Below, one piece after another: positions 12,501 to 23,989 of a stretch of 37,993 bases of DNA. Under the pieces are notes generated by a model that did not search any database, was not told where the DNA came from, and saw only the letters and a program-made list of their open reading frames with translations. The position numbers and the translations under genes are program-made. This DNA is from Synura sp. LO234KE (lineage: Eukaryota > Sar > Synurophyceae > Synurales > Mallomonadaceae), in assembly GCA_015143735.1 (NCBI GenBank), contig VKHC01000006.1, positions 1 to 37,993 on the forward strand, read 5' to 3'. Each line of letters begins with the position of its first letter. The stretch's first letter is position 1.

Positions 12501-12693
12501 AGCAGTATTGCTGCTGCATCTCGTTGAGTTTTTCCTCTTCTTTTCGATATTCCGCACGACGCCTCTCAACCTCAACTTTAAGCGTGCTGAAAGCATTTTT
12601 CGGTCTCCTTTCAAAAGCATTTTTCCTCGCTTCCCAAACAGATGGAGCATCAGCTCCAAATAGAAGTTGTCCATCGGATGAAGAGGATTTCAT
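6519..12693 (-). CDS. Large multi-exon protein: split PHD-like finger, IQ motif, C-terminal membrane segments
   Basis: Sixteen exons fit splice signals and phase: 12693-11977, 11762-11667, 11440-11382, 11255-10889, 10614-10549, 10162-10116, 9825-9729, 9472-9396, 9083-8981, 8916-8818, 8628-8524, 8404-8323, 8095-7773, 7228-7160, 7098-6706 and 6581-6519, about 920 residues. Exons 1-8 are the firmest; 9, 12-13 and the 3' end are least certain. Residues 35-65 are a charged likely coiled coil. Ligands C111, C114, C127, C130, H135, C138 and, far downstream, W405-x-C407-x2-C410 give a full C4HC3 PHD-type set with a 268-residue insertion. An IQ motif (KIQAYFRM, 440-447) and a basic helix follow. Exon 13 is Ser/Pro/Arg-rich. 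Exon 15 has two or three hydrophobic segments (GLVVLSLLFNILRL; SSMFVVASLFLYSIIVDLF). The family is not recognised. A calmodulin-binding membrane protein is inferred. The stop at 6519 may be bypassed into 6313-5605. Confidence 0.55.
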
Positions 12694-12846
12694 AATTGAT
12701 TTATATGTAACGGGTCAAGCTTCCAGCCATGTGCCACATGACGTATACGAGAAATGTAGCATATTTATATTTTTTCATGTCATAGGAGGCTTAACAGTTA
12801 ATCGACTTTTTAAAGCTAAGGAAGAGAGTGGGAATTTCTTTCTTCA
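12694..12846. promoter_or_regulatory. Shared divergent promoter (split-PHD gene / subtilase)
   Basis: The opposing start codons are 153 bp apart. The interval holds a CRE-like ATGACGTAT near 12738 and a TATTTATATTTTTT run near 12762-12775. The latter could serve as an AT-rich core on either strand. Which element serves which gene cannot be told from the sequence. Confidence 0.5.
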
Positions 12847-15800
12847 ATGGTTGTCTTATTTTTTGTTTTGTTTTTGTTGGTGCAAGGTTATAATTGCGCT
12901 GTTGTTAATAACGAGGAATTTAATCATGATAGTGCGGTTAGGTCAGAAGGGCCTTGGATAGTACATATCGCAAAGGGCTGTAGCCATTATGAGGTTGAGG
13001 ATGCTATCTTTTCTTCTGAGCAACATGTTCACCGAAATACGAGGGCTCAACCCAGTATTACTCATCGGTATTATCACGTGCTAAACGCGATAGTGATACA
13101 CGGAGTAACGAAAGTTGATCTGAGCCAAAACTTTCCTTGCATCTCCCGTGTTGTACCGGTGGTTACGATGAGTGTTCAGAGTATTCCTTGGGGAATAGAT
13201 CGCCTTGATAGACCCTCACTACCTCTAGATGGAAAATATGAACCTTCCTTCAACGGAAGTGGAGTAGATGTTTACGTTGTAGATACGGGAATAGATACGA
13301 ATCACATCGAATTTGCAAACCATGATCGTCAGGTCAAAAATATATATAATGCGTATGGTAAAGTTGGAGCAGATATAGATAACCAGGGTCATGGCACCCA
13401 TATTGCTGGGACAATTGGAGGATTAACTGTAGGTGTCTCGCCGGGAGTTAATATCTTTGGCATGAAAGTTTTAGACGATAATGGGCAAGGAGATAGTTCG
13501 GATGTTCTCAGCGCGTTAGACTATATATACGACCAGTACACTCAGCGAGGCAATGCGCCCACCATCGTTACACTAAGTCTCGGAGGGCCTTGTGACACGA
13601 ATGATTGTAGCCAAGACTCTGTCGTGCTCGCCGTAGAGCGGCTCAGTCAAGTCGGTATTCTAGTGAGTGTAGCGGCGGGAAATGAAGGCTGTAACGGTTG
13701 CACGGGGTCTCCTAGCTCCGCTGTCACGGCCATCGCCTCGGGAGCGTTCGACATCAATGACAACGTCGCCTACTTCTCCAATTACGGCAAATGTGTGGAC
13801 GTGTACGCGCCGGGCGTGGACATCCTCTCTGCCTGTTCCTACAGTCTGTGCGGTGACCAAACCTCCTACCGCTCGCTCTCCGGTACCTCCATGGCCTGCC
13901 CCCACACCACCGGGGTCTTGGCGCAACTGCTCCAAAAGAATCGAACTGCGAATGATGTGAGTGCCACGTTGGCCATGAGTTGTGACGCGGCTCGAAATCA
14001 ATTGATTTTCGATATCCGTGATACTGTGTCTCGGGACCTCCTCCTTCAAGTACCACGGACGAACACGCCGTTCGTAAGTTGTGATCTGGGCTCAGGCTGT
14101 CCGCACTCCTGTTCGGGTCAAGGCTTGTGTCTGCCGGCCCACCAAAGCCCCACCTACGAAGCCTCCGATTTGGAATGTCATTGTGAGCCAAACTATTACG
14201 GCAGCAGTTGTCAGTTACAATTCGACCCCTACTGCTCCGACACCAACCACGTGTCCGTCCCTATTTCGCTCACCGACAGTTCGGGTAACGGCTGGGGCTA
14301 CTCCAGCTTCTCCATCGCGGACATGAAGGGTAACATTGTGGACAACGCCTTCGACTCATTGTGTTCGGGCGCCAGTGGAAAGAAAGCCTACTGTCTGGAC
14401 CCCGGCTGCTACTACTTCAATGTATCGACTGGTTTCTCGCCGCAGGAGATTGGCTGGACGTTTTGCGGGGTGTCGGGGGGAGCCCCTTACAACGGAAAGT
14501 TCTGTATCAGCAGCAATGGCAAGTGTGCATTCGACTGTTCGGAAGGCGCATTGGTGGCTGTGAATATGAAGGCGGAGCTGGGCAAAGGATGGAGCGGGGC
14601 CTATTACACCATTTACTCCGGAGTCGGTGACGTGCTGTATGGCGGGTCCCTCACAACTGGGGCATCAGGTGTGCACACTGTGTGTTTGCCTAGAGGCTGC
14701 AGCACGCTGTCGATGGATGCGGGGAGTTACTATGGGAAAGGGGTGGCTCTGGAGGTGTGTGGGGCGCAGGGGCGGGGGTACGACGTGGTGAAGCTGTGCA
14801 TCGACTCCTCTCACCACTGCACTCCGGACGAGGTACTGCCGGATCCCAACTGCCCCCTCAATTCCATTCCCGTATCGCTATTCGACAAGGGGGCGAATGG
14901 TTGGCAGGGCACCACCCTTACAGTGTACAATCATACTGCGCCGAAGGTGTTGACTGAGGTAGCGTTGCCGTCTGGTTTCGAGGGGTTGGCGGACCTGTGC
15001 TTATCTGACGGCTGCTATGATATCTCGGTGTCTGGGGGCACTGACGAAAAAGACGTGTTTTGGTACATGTGTGGGTTCAAAGGCCTAGCGCCATGGCGGG
15101 CTCAAGTGTGTGTGGAGCGGGGGCGCAATCTTTGTTACGGAATGAGTGGCTGTCCGTTGCTACTCTCCTATGCACACACGAGCGATCTGCAGCGGTTCTA
15201 TATCTCTCGCCGCGACGTCGCCACCAACTGGTCGATGATAGTGGAGGCGGGGAACATTCACTCCGCTCATGAGGTAGGGGGAGGGCGGTGGAAACAGATC
15301 TATATTTGCATAGGGACGGTTGAGGCTTGCCATGTCCCTACTAGTAGCACTGCAGGAGGTGTCAATCGCATGACATGGAGAGGATAGATAGGTTGCTGTG
15401 TGCTGGCTGTGTCTACTGCTTTACACGCCGCTACTCGTATTCCAAAAGACCGCCACCACATTGGAACAGGCAAAGTTGGGGGTATTGTCCGAACGGCTAA
15501 GGCCTCTACTCACTCCTGCTAGTCGCCTCTAGTAGCTTCAAATTATTAAGCCCTTTCACCTTGCTCTTCCTCTTGCATTCCCTTTATCAGCTATGCACAC
15601 TGACAGACGGCTGTTACGACTTCTACATCGGAAGCGGCCGCTCCGCCGCCACCGACCCGCGCAGCGCATTCTCCCTTTGTGGGCACACAGGCGTCCTCCC
15701 GGCAGTTACTACATTATGCATCCGCAATAATCGAACCGAGTGCTCTCCTGCTCCATTCAAACAACTCAAATGCCCTTCTCCCGACGAGTTCTCACACAGC

Positions 15801-17556
15801 ATAGTCAAGGTAGACCTGTTCGGTGATGGGTGGGGCGCCAACATAAGGTATACTATACAGACTTTAGAAGACTCGAGAAAGGTGGCCTCAGGCGGCCTAG
15901 AGGGCGGGGATTTCGGAATCGATCACTTGTGTCTTCAGGTTGGTTGCTACTCCATTACTCTCCCCGATACGTGGGCGGCGGATGAAGTTGTTTGGATACT
16001 GTGCGGCTTCGAAGGCGGCGCCCCAGCGAACGCGTTTACTTTCTGTGTGAAAGCCGATGGTACTTGTTTCTTTGATGCTGAGCCTGGGTACAATGACGAC
16101 GATGAGGCGGGACCCGGGCCTTTCGATGATGACGATTTCGTCCCCAACCCAAAGCATCGCTATACCTTCCCGACAGCGGCTCCAACTATAAGTACGTTTG
16201 GCGAACTCACACTGAACTTGCGGACAAGATATGAATTAGGGTGTGGTGCGGTTGGTATTGCTTTACTGTCTCTTTCCTTGCAGTATTTTTAACAGAGTGT
16301 TGGTTCCTCAGCGCTTGTCGAATTGTTTTCGTCACTTCTCGTTCGAAACCCTTGCTATTGATCGCTTATTTGTTGTAACCGCTTAGCGTATGGTTATTTC
16401 ACCCGCTTTCCGTCATCTACCTGTCCCCTTGACAGGCGTTGCGCCCACTCCATCACCTTCAAATCTGGGAGCAGTCTCCACCACAATGCTGATCGTGTAT
16501 GCGAACCTCACGCTGAGGGCACAGGTCAGCAGTCTCGGCGCATTGAACAACGTCACCTTAGACGACTTCAAGTTCATAATGTTTGCCACTAGACACGTCC
16601 TCGAAAACGTGTTCTATCTCCGGAAGCCTCTGGATATATGGTACGTCGCTCTGACCTCCTTCGCGGCCGTTACTTCCCGGCGCATGCGGTCCCTGCTTCC
16701 TTCTACGACATTCGGTCTAGGGGACGACGTCCAGGGCGTGAGTTCTAGAGCTGGTCTACCGCTAAGTAGGGAGAGTACACCTGTACCTGATGTAACACAA
16801 GAGTTCTCTGTGGGTGTGGCCGTGTACGCTCCCCTAGGCTCGCGGAAGGCCTCCGGTCTAAAGGAAAGCATCGATCTAGAACTGATTAGTGCTGTGCACA
16901 CAGGCACCTACTTGGCCAACATGGATATCGCCCTCTATGCTCTGCATAAGCGGCACCCCTCCGTCGGTCTAATCACCACCGTGAAGTACGTGTCCACCAT
17001 TGTGTTTCCGGAGGAGTACGGGACTGTTTTGGTCAATGTCACTGGAGATTCGCCATACGACCCGAGCGATGAGGAGGACTACAAGAATATGTGGTACGGC
17101 AGGAGTGTGCACACTGTCGACGTCGAGAAATCACCAGGAGTTATTTTCGCGATGGCTTTTGGGTCCATTCTCGTCGTCGCCTTGTTCGCCTATCTGATAT
17201 GGAAGGGTTATTGTTCCATAGGCGGGAGTCGATATGAACACCTGGATGAGCAGCAACAACAGCAACAGCAGCAAAGGGATAGGCAAACATCGCAGGATCC
17301 TGGAGGTGTTGGGGCGGGAGGGGTAACGCAGGAGCCTCCGCGACGCAGCAGTGGAGTGGCTATAGCCAATGCAGTGGGTGCGAGCACAATCAATATGATT
17401 AATTTAGGAGCGAAGAAGAAGAAACAACCCCTCGCTGCTGCTGTCGATAAGCCTGCACCTCAGTTTAGCATCATCGGGGAAGACGATGTTCCGGAATACC
17501 GCGAAGAAGATGAGGAAGAAGGGGGCGACATGGAAGAAGGAAAGCATGTTATTTAG
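12847..17556 (+). CDS. Type I membrane subtilase (S8) with EGF and five Cys-rich modules
   Basis: Three exons, 12847-15273, 15591-16191 and 16436-17556, join in phase (0, then 1; donors GAG|GTAGGG and A|GTACGT; acceptors TTTATCAG and CCTTGACAG), giving about 1382 residues. A signal peptide (MVVLFFVLFLLVQG) and a propeptide precede a proteinase K-like S8 domain. Its residues are Asp146 (DTGID), His182 (HGTH), oxyanion Asn279 (AAGNE) and Ser348 (GTSMACPH), so it should be active. An EGF-like domain spans about 412-456. Five modules of roughly 100 residues follow to about 985, with repeated GNGWG / LC...GCY / W..CG motifs. A Pro/Ser/Thr linker, an unassigned 200-residue ectodomain, one membrane helix (about 1244-1265) and a 117-residue tail with polyQ and acidic runs complete it. 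Secretory-route proteolysis or shedding is inferred. Module 4 lacks its GNGW motif. GC-rich codon use from about 13680 on differs from the AT-richer 5' part. Confidence 0.85.
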
Positions 17557-20418
17557 GTCACGTTGTTCTGACGATGGCACTTCCTGCGCTAAATTATCAA
17601 TACTCTTAAACAGGGTTTCTCGCAACGTTTTTCTCATGCGTTTGAATCATGTATCGGCGTCACGTCGCTCTAACATTCTTAATTCGATGAGTTCCCTCAC
17701 AAAATAGTTTTCAAGACTATGTCGGACTAGGCATCCGTAGAAAAGTCATTAAGGTGGAGAGAATCTTGCAAAATTTCTTTTCGCTTTTCATTACACGAAG
17801 TCGTCCGCATCTGAAGGAAGAGCAAAGATACTCGCCAGGACAGGAGGAATTAACGCGCAAGGACAAGTAACTATCTGCTGCCTCCACGGACCTCATGATG
17901 AGGGCAAGTCTCGGCTGCGGAGACCGAGTTGTACTAGCAGTGCCGTAGAGGAGGGCTTAGGGTTTTGACTATTACATCCAGAGGACTTTCATAACACGCT
18001 CCTATATCCCCTACCACTAAAAGTAGTAGGCCGGACGTTCTACTACTACAAGAAGGGAAACAATATCCACCCCTGTAGCTTCACTCAGAAAGCCATGGGC
18101 GCGGAGATGTATATTCTTTGTGGTGGTGTAGCTGGTGAGCGAACTCAATTGACAAGATGGTGAGAAAGTTTACCGAAAATCCAATGGTTCATGACAGAGT
18201 CAGTAAGTAACAAGATAATTTCTTAGAAAAAATTCAATTGAACCAAGACAGACTGAGTAAATACTACCCTCTATGTACATCAGTGGATAAAAATCCATGC
18301 TATAGTGGTACCGACTAAAGTGGTACCACCCAAAGACCACCACTAAAACCCCAGCTATAGCTGGTTGGGTTTTGGATGGACCAGCTATGATAGCTGGTTA
18401 TTCAATTCCAAAGTAGGGCAAGTCCTATGACCGAGTAGAGAGAACCACAAGATAACACATATAACATATGCGCCAAATGGAAAAAACCCACTAAATGACG
18501 CCGCCGAGAACCGGGTGTCCGCACCAGAAGGGAAAAATGATTTTAGTCAATAGCATTATCAGTTAGAACGAATAATCGACACGATAGTTAAGTTGCGCGT
18601 GACAGACATGACGTAAAACCAAAGTACCCCCCATAAATTTTGCGGCAAATCCCGTGTAGCACCGATTAAGTAGACGAGCTAGTATTATCAGTTGATTACT
18701 TACTTATCAAGAGGGAAGGCCAATGAGAACCCACACCGGTGGAAATGCTACTGCTTAATCCCATCCACCCTTCATGTGCCTAGCGGCAAGCACTGTGGCC
18801 CAGTGAAGGGCTTCGAATGCAAGGACTAGATACAAGGGGACTAGAATAACCCATGGCGACGCGAGGGACTCGTCATAGGGGGCGCGAAGTCATAGGATTC
18901 GCTATGGTTGCGGCGCGCGTTCTCACCATTGCCGACATTTGATATCGACCTAACGAAGTACATGGCAACATGTCTAACTGCCTGGACGTGATCTACTCAG
19001 CCACCTCTCCAAACGAATGGTGTTCTACTCTGAAAACACAGCGCCCGGAAGTGTATAAACAGGCGAGTTGCGACAGGGCAGTCGCATAGGGATTTTGACT
19101 GCTTAATTGAACTGCCATAATTCATTAATTTTATTATGCTACACTTCCCCCGCTACCTATACTAATCACGAGGCAGTGTGTCTCCACCATAAATAAGAGA
19201 ATATTGACAGAAGTTGGAGAGTTATAATGTGGGGTATAGTGAATAGTGCTTTACCCATATGATGAGAGCTTATGGGAACCAACACATATCAGGTGGTATC
19301 GGCACCTTTTCAGAAAATTTTGATGAAACATTGAGGCTTTCACCTTCAGCAGGGGCTCAGATAACAATGTTTGAATGCAAATTTAAAGGGCGAGCAAGAA
19401 ATTGAGTTATGGAAAAAATTTCTAACCATCTTCCCATGTATATAGATAGTACTCTTGGAAATAGTGGTGGACGATCGATGTCCGGCTGGGGAGCAATTAT
19501 TGATGAAAGAATGAAAGATTTCGAAGTGAAAATAACTTGATTTTGTGGTATATTGGTAGTGCTGTGAAATTTTAAGGCTTTAGAACCCAATCCTCCAAGA
19601 ATTTTGATACAGAAGAGTGTTGGTAGCTCGATTTTTTTCAGACAATCATTTTTATATCGCTTTAATGAATTTCATATCTTACTATATTTTTTTGGGTATA
19701 AAAACTGAGGGTTACACCTAACTTGCCATTCAGAATATGCTAAGCATTTCCTAGTATTACTACTTTGCATAACATGATAATGCTGTCGTGCTCTCTGATA
19801 CTTTATTTTATCTCATACATTCCCTATATCTCGAGAATTTTGCTTAAGTAATCCTTACGAATTTTGCGAAACCAAATTGACGTATCTTCATTTCAGCGTA
19901 AATTTTAACCAAGACGAGTTATTCTTTTTAAGCCGTTGCTGTGATATTTGCTGACGTTTGAGTTTTGGGTGAGATTCGTTACCGAAAATCTTATAGTAAA
20001 TTACTCCGGAAAAAGATGACACTGCGGAGAAACCACTAGTTCTCAATTATACTCAAGGTGAGTACATTTGATTTGAAACTTTTGTCGCCAACTAGTTCCC
20101 AGTGATACCGTCAATGATGCGGGGTGCAGACTACTCTAGCGGGGTGGAAACGCATAGAAAGCCTTATATAGTACTCAACGCACAACAGGGAGTGGGTCAC
20201 TCTTAGAGGTACTGCCTATTCACTCCGCCCTACAGCCTGTCGCGGCTAGCGCATCCAACTGCGTTTTCCATGGCAGGAGGGGCGCCCGTGTTAGTATGAG
20301 CTGGCGTCATGGAAATTCATCTATGTCGGTGTCCTGTTTGAATTGATTCAGAAGTGGGTTTATCCGAACGATGATAAACACTTCTTTGCAACACGGGCTT
20401 GATGGATGTCGACGAGTC
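17557..20418. other. Intergenic, no supported gene
   Basis: Almost 2.9 kb lack a convincing coding frame, RNA gene or terminal repeat. The only structured stretch I see is the palindrome cluster at 18306-18397. The right third (19300-20000) is AT-rich. Confidence 0.5.
18306..18397. repeat. Cluster of short palindromes
   Basis: TGGTACC (18306) pairs with GGTACCA (18322). CCAGCTATAGCTGG (18351-18364) is a perfect 14-bp palindrome. CCAGCTATGATAGCTGG (18381-18397) has perfect 8-bp arms round one base. The first CCAGC palindrome also sits inside an outer AAAACCC/GGGTTTT pair, giving a longer hairpin. This may be the core of a small inverted-repeat element or a structured RNA; neither is shown. 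Confidence 0.6.
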
Positions 20419-22007
20419 TTATGAGTAGTCGATATAAAAGACGAGATTGTAACGCGGGCGATCGTCCATGGGAAAGAAGTGTTTATGCTTCTGGATCCAG
20501 TCCAGGCCACGGTCGTACACCTTGCTGAGTTTGCTTGTGTATTCAATGAGGGCTACCCGCAGTCGTCCCCACCGGTCCCCACAGCTCTGATCACGCAAGC
20601 ACAAGAGTTAAAGCCCTCCGAGAGGGGGAGCAATCCGTGAAAAAAGCGCAGTAGGATCAAAGGATAGCCCGGCCCTGAGGAATGGGCCATGTACAATTTA
20701 GATTTCTTTCGCGAGGTGAATTTCTTTGTGAGTGCCTCCTACTTTTGGCCGAGCTTCTTTCCAGGAAGTGTAGATACCAGGAACGTGACCCAGACAAACC
20801 GGGTAGAATACCGTAGGGGGGTGCTGTAGACGGGGACCGGGGATTCGAGCAGTTTAGTCGGAGAATCCGAAGAGTGAAGGGTCCAATTTCGGTGCTTGCA
20901 TGTTGTTGGTACATGATGTTGACAAGTGTGAAAGATAAGCTCGCCTTTTGCGTCTACGGTAGCGGTGACATCAGAGGCAATACCCTTGGCCCCCTCCAGA
21001 ATCAAGCTGCAAGTTCCTCATAGAAGTACCCCTATATGATACAATTACTCCAAATTTTCATCCTTTCAAATATTCTGATCGTAACTAAACGGCATTTGGG
21101 CTTAAGCACGCCACCAAGCTCCGCAAAACTTCAAAATTTTTCAAGAAAAAAGGTAAACAGTCTGAGGAAGCGAGAAGGTCTGCACTGAGCAATCCAAAAA
21201 TAATATTCCTTCGCGCAAATCCAGAAAGACATTATGAAGATATACTTCCAGCAAACAAGATAAGTTCTTCCGTTCATCAACAACTTCCTATTTGACATTT
21301 CTTGAACGTACTGTAGCCTGATATAGCATGGATTATGCTCCGAAACGCTTTTCCCGCCATACGTCCTCGGCGCACGTACAATCAAGCCTGGAGTTATTCG
21401 TACAAGTACCCGTAAATGATGTTATAATCATTTGAGCATGTCAAGCACGTCAGGTGAGATATTTTTGAAATGAACGAAACTCATATATCCGCTCTTAACT
21501 AGTTTTCCAGACCTTAAACGTCCGCAGTTGTTTAGAATTACCTGCGTCCGCATCTGTCACACGGCTAGAGGTAATCAAACAGGTGCGCGATGTCAACACG
21601 CTCCCGCCACCGCCGATTGATCCGGCTCTTAAACTACCTTCAAACAGTATTGCCTCCAGTTCTGGAAGCTCCCGATGCCTTTTTCTAGCGTCGAAAGCTC
21701 GTCCCCTGTGCTTGTTCATATACCCCCTCCAAGTCATCGCCATACCACATTGTATCCTCGCCTGTACTTCCATGTCCGTTGAATGTGTGATGTCATATGC
21801 ATGAACACGTTTCAAATTATGCTGCATTTTCAGTACTCTACCGAAGCTTATTACTACTATAGAGATAGAAGCAAACCTGTATGTAAGCGTATAGAATAGA
21901 AGAAAGCTACAAAGCAAAACGCATGTAATGTAGTTGATTTGTGTATAGATCTCCCGGCGTTGAAGATGTACCTCCAGATGCATCAGTATCAAAAGTAAAG
22001 TATACAT
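20419..22007 (-). CDS. Predicted membrane or secreted protein, unknown family
   Basis: Four exons, 22007-21542, 21387-21246, 21006-20778 and 20586-20419, join in consistent phases (1, 2, 0). Donors are GTAATT, GTATAT and GTATCT; acceptors are CTCCAG, CTTGCAG and GATCAG. The product is about 334 residues. Near the N-terminus (about 25-52) lies a long hydrophobic stretch (ITCVLLCSFLLFYTL), a signal anchor or membrane helix. A basic segment follows (KHRGRAFDARKRHRE), then a Gly/Ser linker, a His/Cys-containing part (HTCQHHVPTTCKHRNW) and an aromatic C-terminus (FVWVTFLSCGDRW ... YNLVFYIDYS). One NWT sequon would be lumenal in a type II topology. The tight match of three intron phases argues that the gene is real. 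I do not recognise the family. A small + strand gene may start 291 bp upstream. Confidence 0.6.
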
Positions 22008-22298
22008 TGAGCAGCAGCAGCAAGCATTACTAGTGTATGAATTAGAAATAAAGCAGAATGTAAATGAACTGTGTATACAGATTTTGCCTCAATTATTCAG
22101 GTAAGGTGAGGTGAACTAGGTAGACATGCAGCACAGCAAAATTAAAAATGTTTATCAGCCGCTTGCACTGTAGTATAACAAATTAAATTCCCAACGCGCA
22201 GCTATGTTGCAACTGTCCTTGAATTTAGTGTTATTTTTAAATTGAAAGTTTTGGTCTTCCCAGGTACGCAATTTTTATTATTCCCGTTCCCCATCATA

Positions 22299-22509
22299 AT
22301 GCCGCCTAGTAAGTTAAAGGAGGGTGAAACTTCCAATTTCAAGCGCGGACCATGTGCAGATTCTCAGGGTAGATATTGAAACAACAAAAGAAGGCGAGCT
22401 CACGTTCCCAGAAGAGGACGAGTCTCTTGACTGGGGTATGCCGAGCGAAGGTGATACTTATGAGGAATCGCTTAGAGAGCCGTTAGTTAGGTCCCCAAAC
22501 CTAGGGTAA
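22299..22509 (+). CDS. Small acidic protein, two exons
   Basis: A 10-nt first exon (22299-22308, ATGCCGCCTA) ends at a perfect donor, GTAAGT. A 64-bp intron ending GGGTAG leads to exon 2 at 22373-22509, giving 48 residues. The protein is acidic (EGELTFPEEDESLDW) and ends in SPNLG. The frame is closed by an in-frame stop just upstream, and no ATG opens it directly, so splicing is required if it is coding at all. Intron size matches others in the window. The first exon is very short, and another 5' exon is possible. No function assigned. Confidence 0.35.
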
Positions 22510-23989
22510 TCGTCTGTTATACTTTATACTTTGTACCTTACTGGAAACATTTAAGGACCCCCTCCCTGATTGCAGCACTTTTTATACATGCTAAAGCTTT
22601 CTTTCATTCTTAGTATACAAAAAAGCTTTAGTAATGCACTCTATGACGGAAACTTTGTATGCTGCCTTTTCCGCATGTGTTTGCCCGTCGTAGTAGTGTG
22701 ACACGTTTCTATTCTTACGTGAACTCTATTCTGTAGCCTGTTCTGAGCAGGCCTTACACTACACGCGGAGTTGGTACCAAACTAGTTTAGAACTACATTC
22801 TCGCGCGTGGTGAAGCCCGCCACAAGTTAGGAGAAGCCGAGAGGATCCCCTTCGTGCCCGTTGCTGGAAGAGAATGTTTACTCTTTGCACGGGAGGAGCT
22901 CCCGCCCCACTGCGTGTAGGTACGACCAATTCTCTTACCGCAATCTGCTTTCGACGTGCTCGGACAAAACACTTCCTAGTTAGGTAGTCTACGTATAAAT
23001 ACTTGGGAATAACCGCAATTGCGTTTCGTTTGATTCTTTTTAGAAATAACAGCAGACCATTGAAAACATATGGCCAGCGTAGAATTTAACACGTTGCGGT
23101 CTACATTTTTGAATAACATTACGTTCTAGCTAGAAACTCTCTGAGCAAGTGTCTGATGTCAAATTGCATTGTCTGATTAAAAATACTGAGCAAGTGTCTG
23201 ATTAAAAATACTGAGCAAGTGTCTGATTAAAAATACTGGAACAGTGGAAAACACGTTTGGTCTGTAACTAAATATGAACAACGTGTTTTGCCAAGATATT
23301 TTGTCTCAAAATTACCTATGGGAAGACCTTTAAGAATTACCATTAACACTTTATCGCTTTATATATCACCGCCGTCAAAAGATATTTATAATACCGTGTT
23401 TTCTCCTTTTTAACATTTTTCGATTTCATCACATAACAGACTTAGAGGCGGACGGCTTGAGAGTTCGAGTTACAATGACACGACTTAATTCAATAACTTA
23501 ATTCATTATTATTTTTGTTCTCTCAAGATATTTTATGTATCTCCTGGTGCAGTTTTTCATCCTTACATATGTTTATTATGTACTGGTGGTTGTAAACTAA
23601 CTCTAAGTTATTCTGTGCTAACTCTCATCGCATAGTCTCTAAGATACTTGCTTGCAGATTCAAAAGCAGTTATCACACATGGTGATAACCGGCAAAAATA
23701 TTAGTCATCTGGTTTGGACAACGCCTATTCGCCGAAAGCAGCGACAAGCTGCGTCGCCGGCACTGGACGGAGCACCGTAATTCCTCGACTTGTACGGAGA
23801 CACATCGATGAACTTTGACCTATTTCCTTGCCATGGTAGCCGTTGTCTAGACTTGTGCCATTCGACGGAACCGTTTGTTTTCCGAGATGTGATCGGGGTG
23901 TTTAAATTCATTGTATATTGTGGCTTTACCTGCTATTTAGCTCGTAAGGGTGCTGTTATACTCGGACTGCGTGTCATTCTGATTAATAG
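22510..23989. other. Intergenic with one hairpin, no supported gene
   Basis: I see no credible gene. CTAAAGCTTT (22591-22600) and AAAGCTTTAG (22622-22631) form a 10-bp perfect stem with a 21-nt loop. A short tandem array follows at 23141-23240. Confidence 0.45.
23141..23240. repeat. Short tandem repeat, 25-bp unit
   Basis: The unit ACTGAGCAAGTGTCTGATTA plus AAAAT occurs nearly identically two to three times, preceded by a partial, diverged unit starting at 23141. It lies in non-coding DNA. Confidence 0.8.

Noticed and set aside
13660-14191. Long antisense open frames within the subtilase
   Set aside because: They lie opposite the conserved catalytic and EGF-like region and are explained by its GC-rich codon use. 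The peptide content is Arg/Arg-Pro shadow sequence.
16390-17556. A separate gene starting at the ATG at 16390
   Set aside because: A GTACGT donor at 16192 and a pyrimidine-rich CCTTGACAG acceptor at 16435 join this frame in phase to the subtilase, giving a continuous linker. The separate protein would lack a signal peptide for its membrane-anchored ectodomain.
23141-23240. A CRISPR-like array
   Set aside because: The units abut without spacers and number only three or so. The window is eukaryotic.
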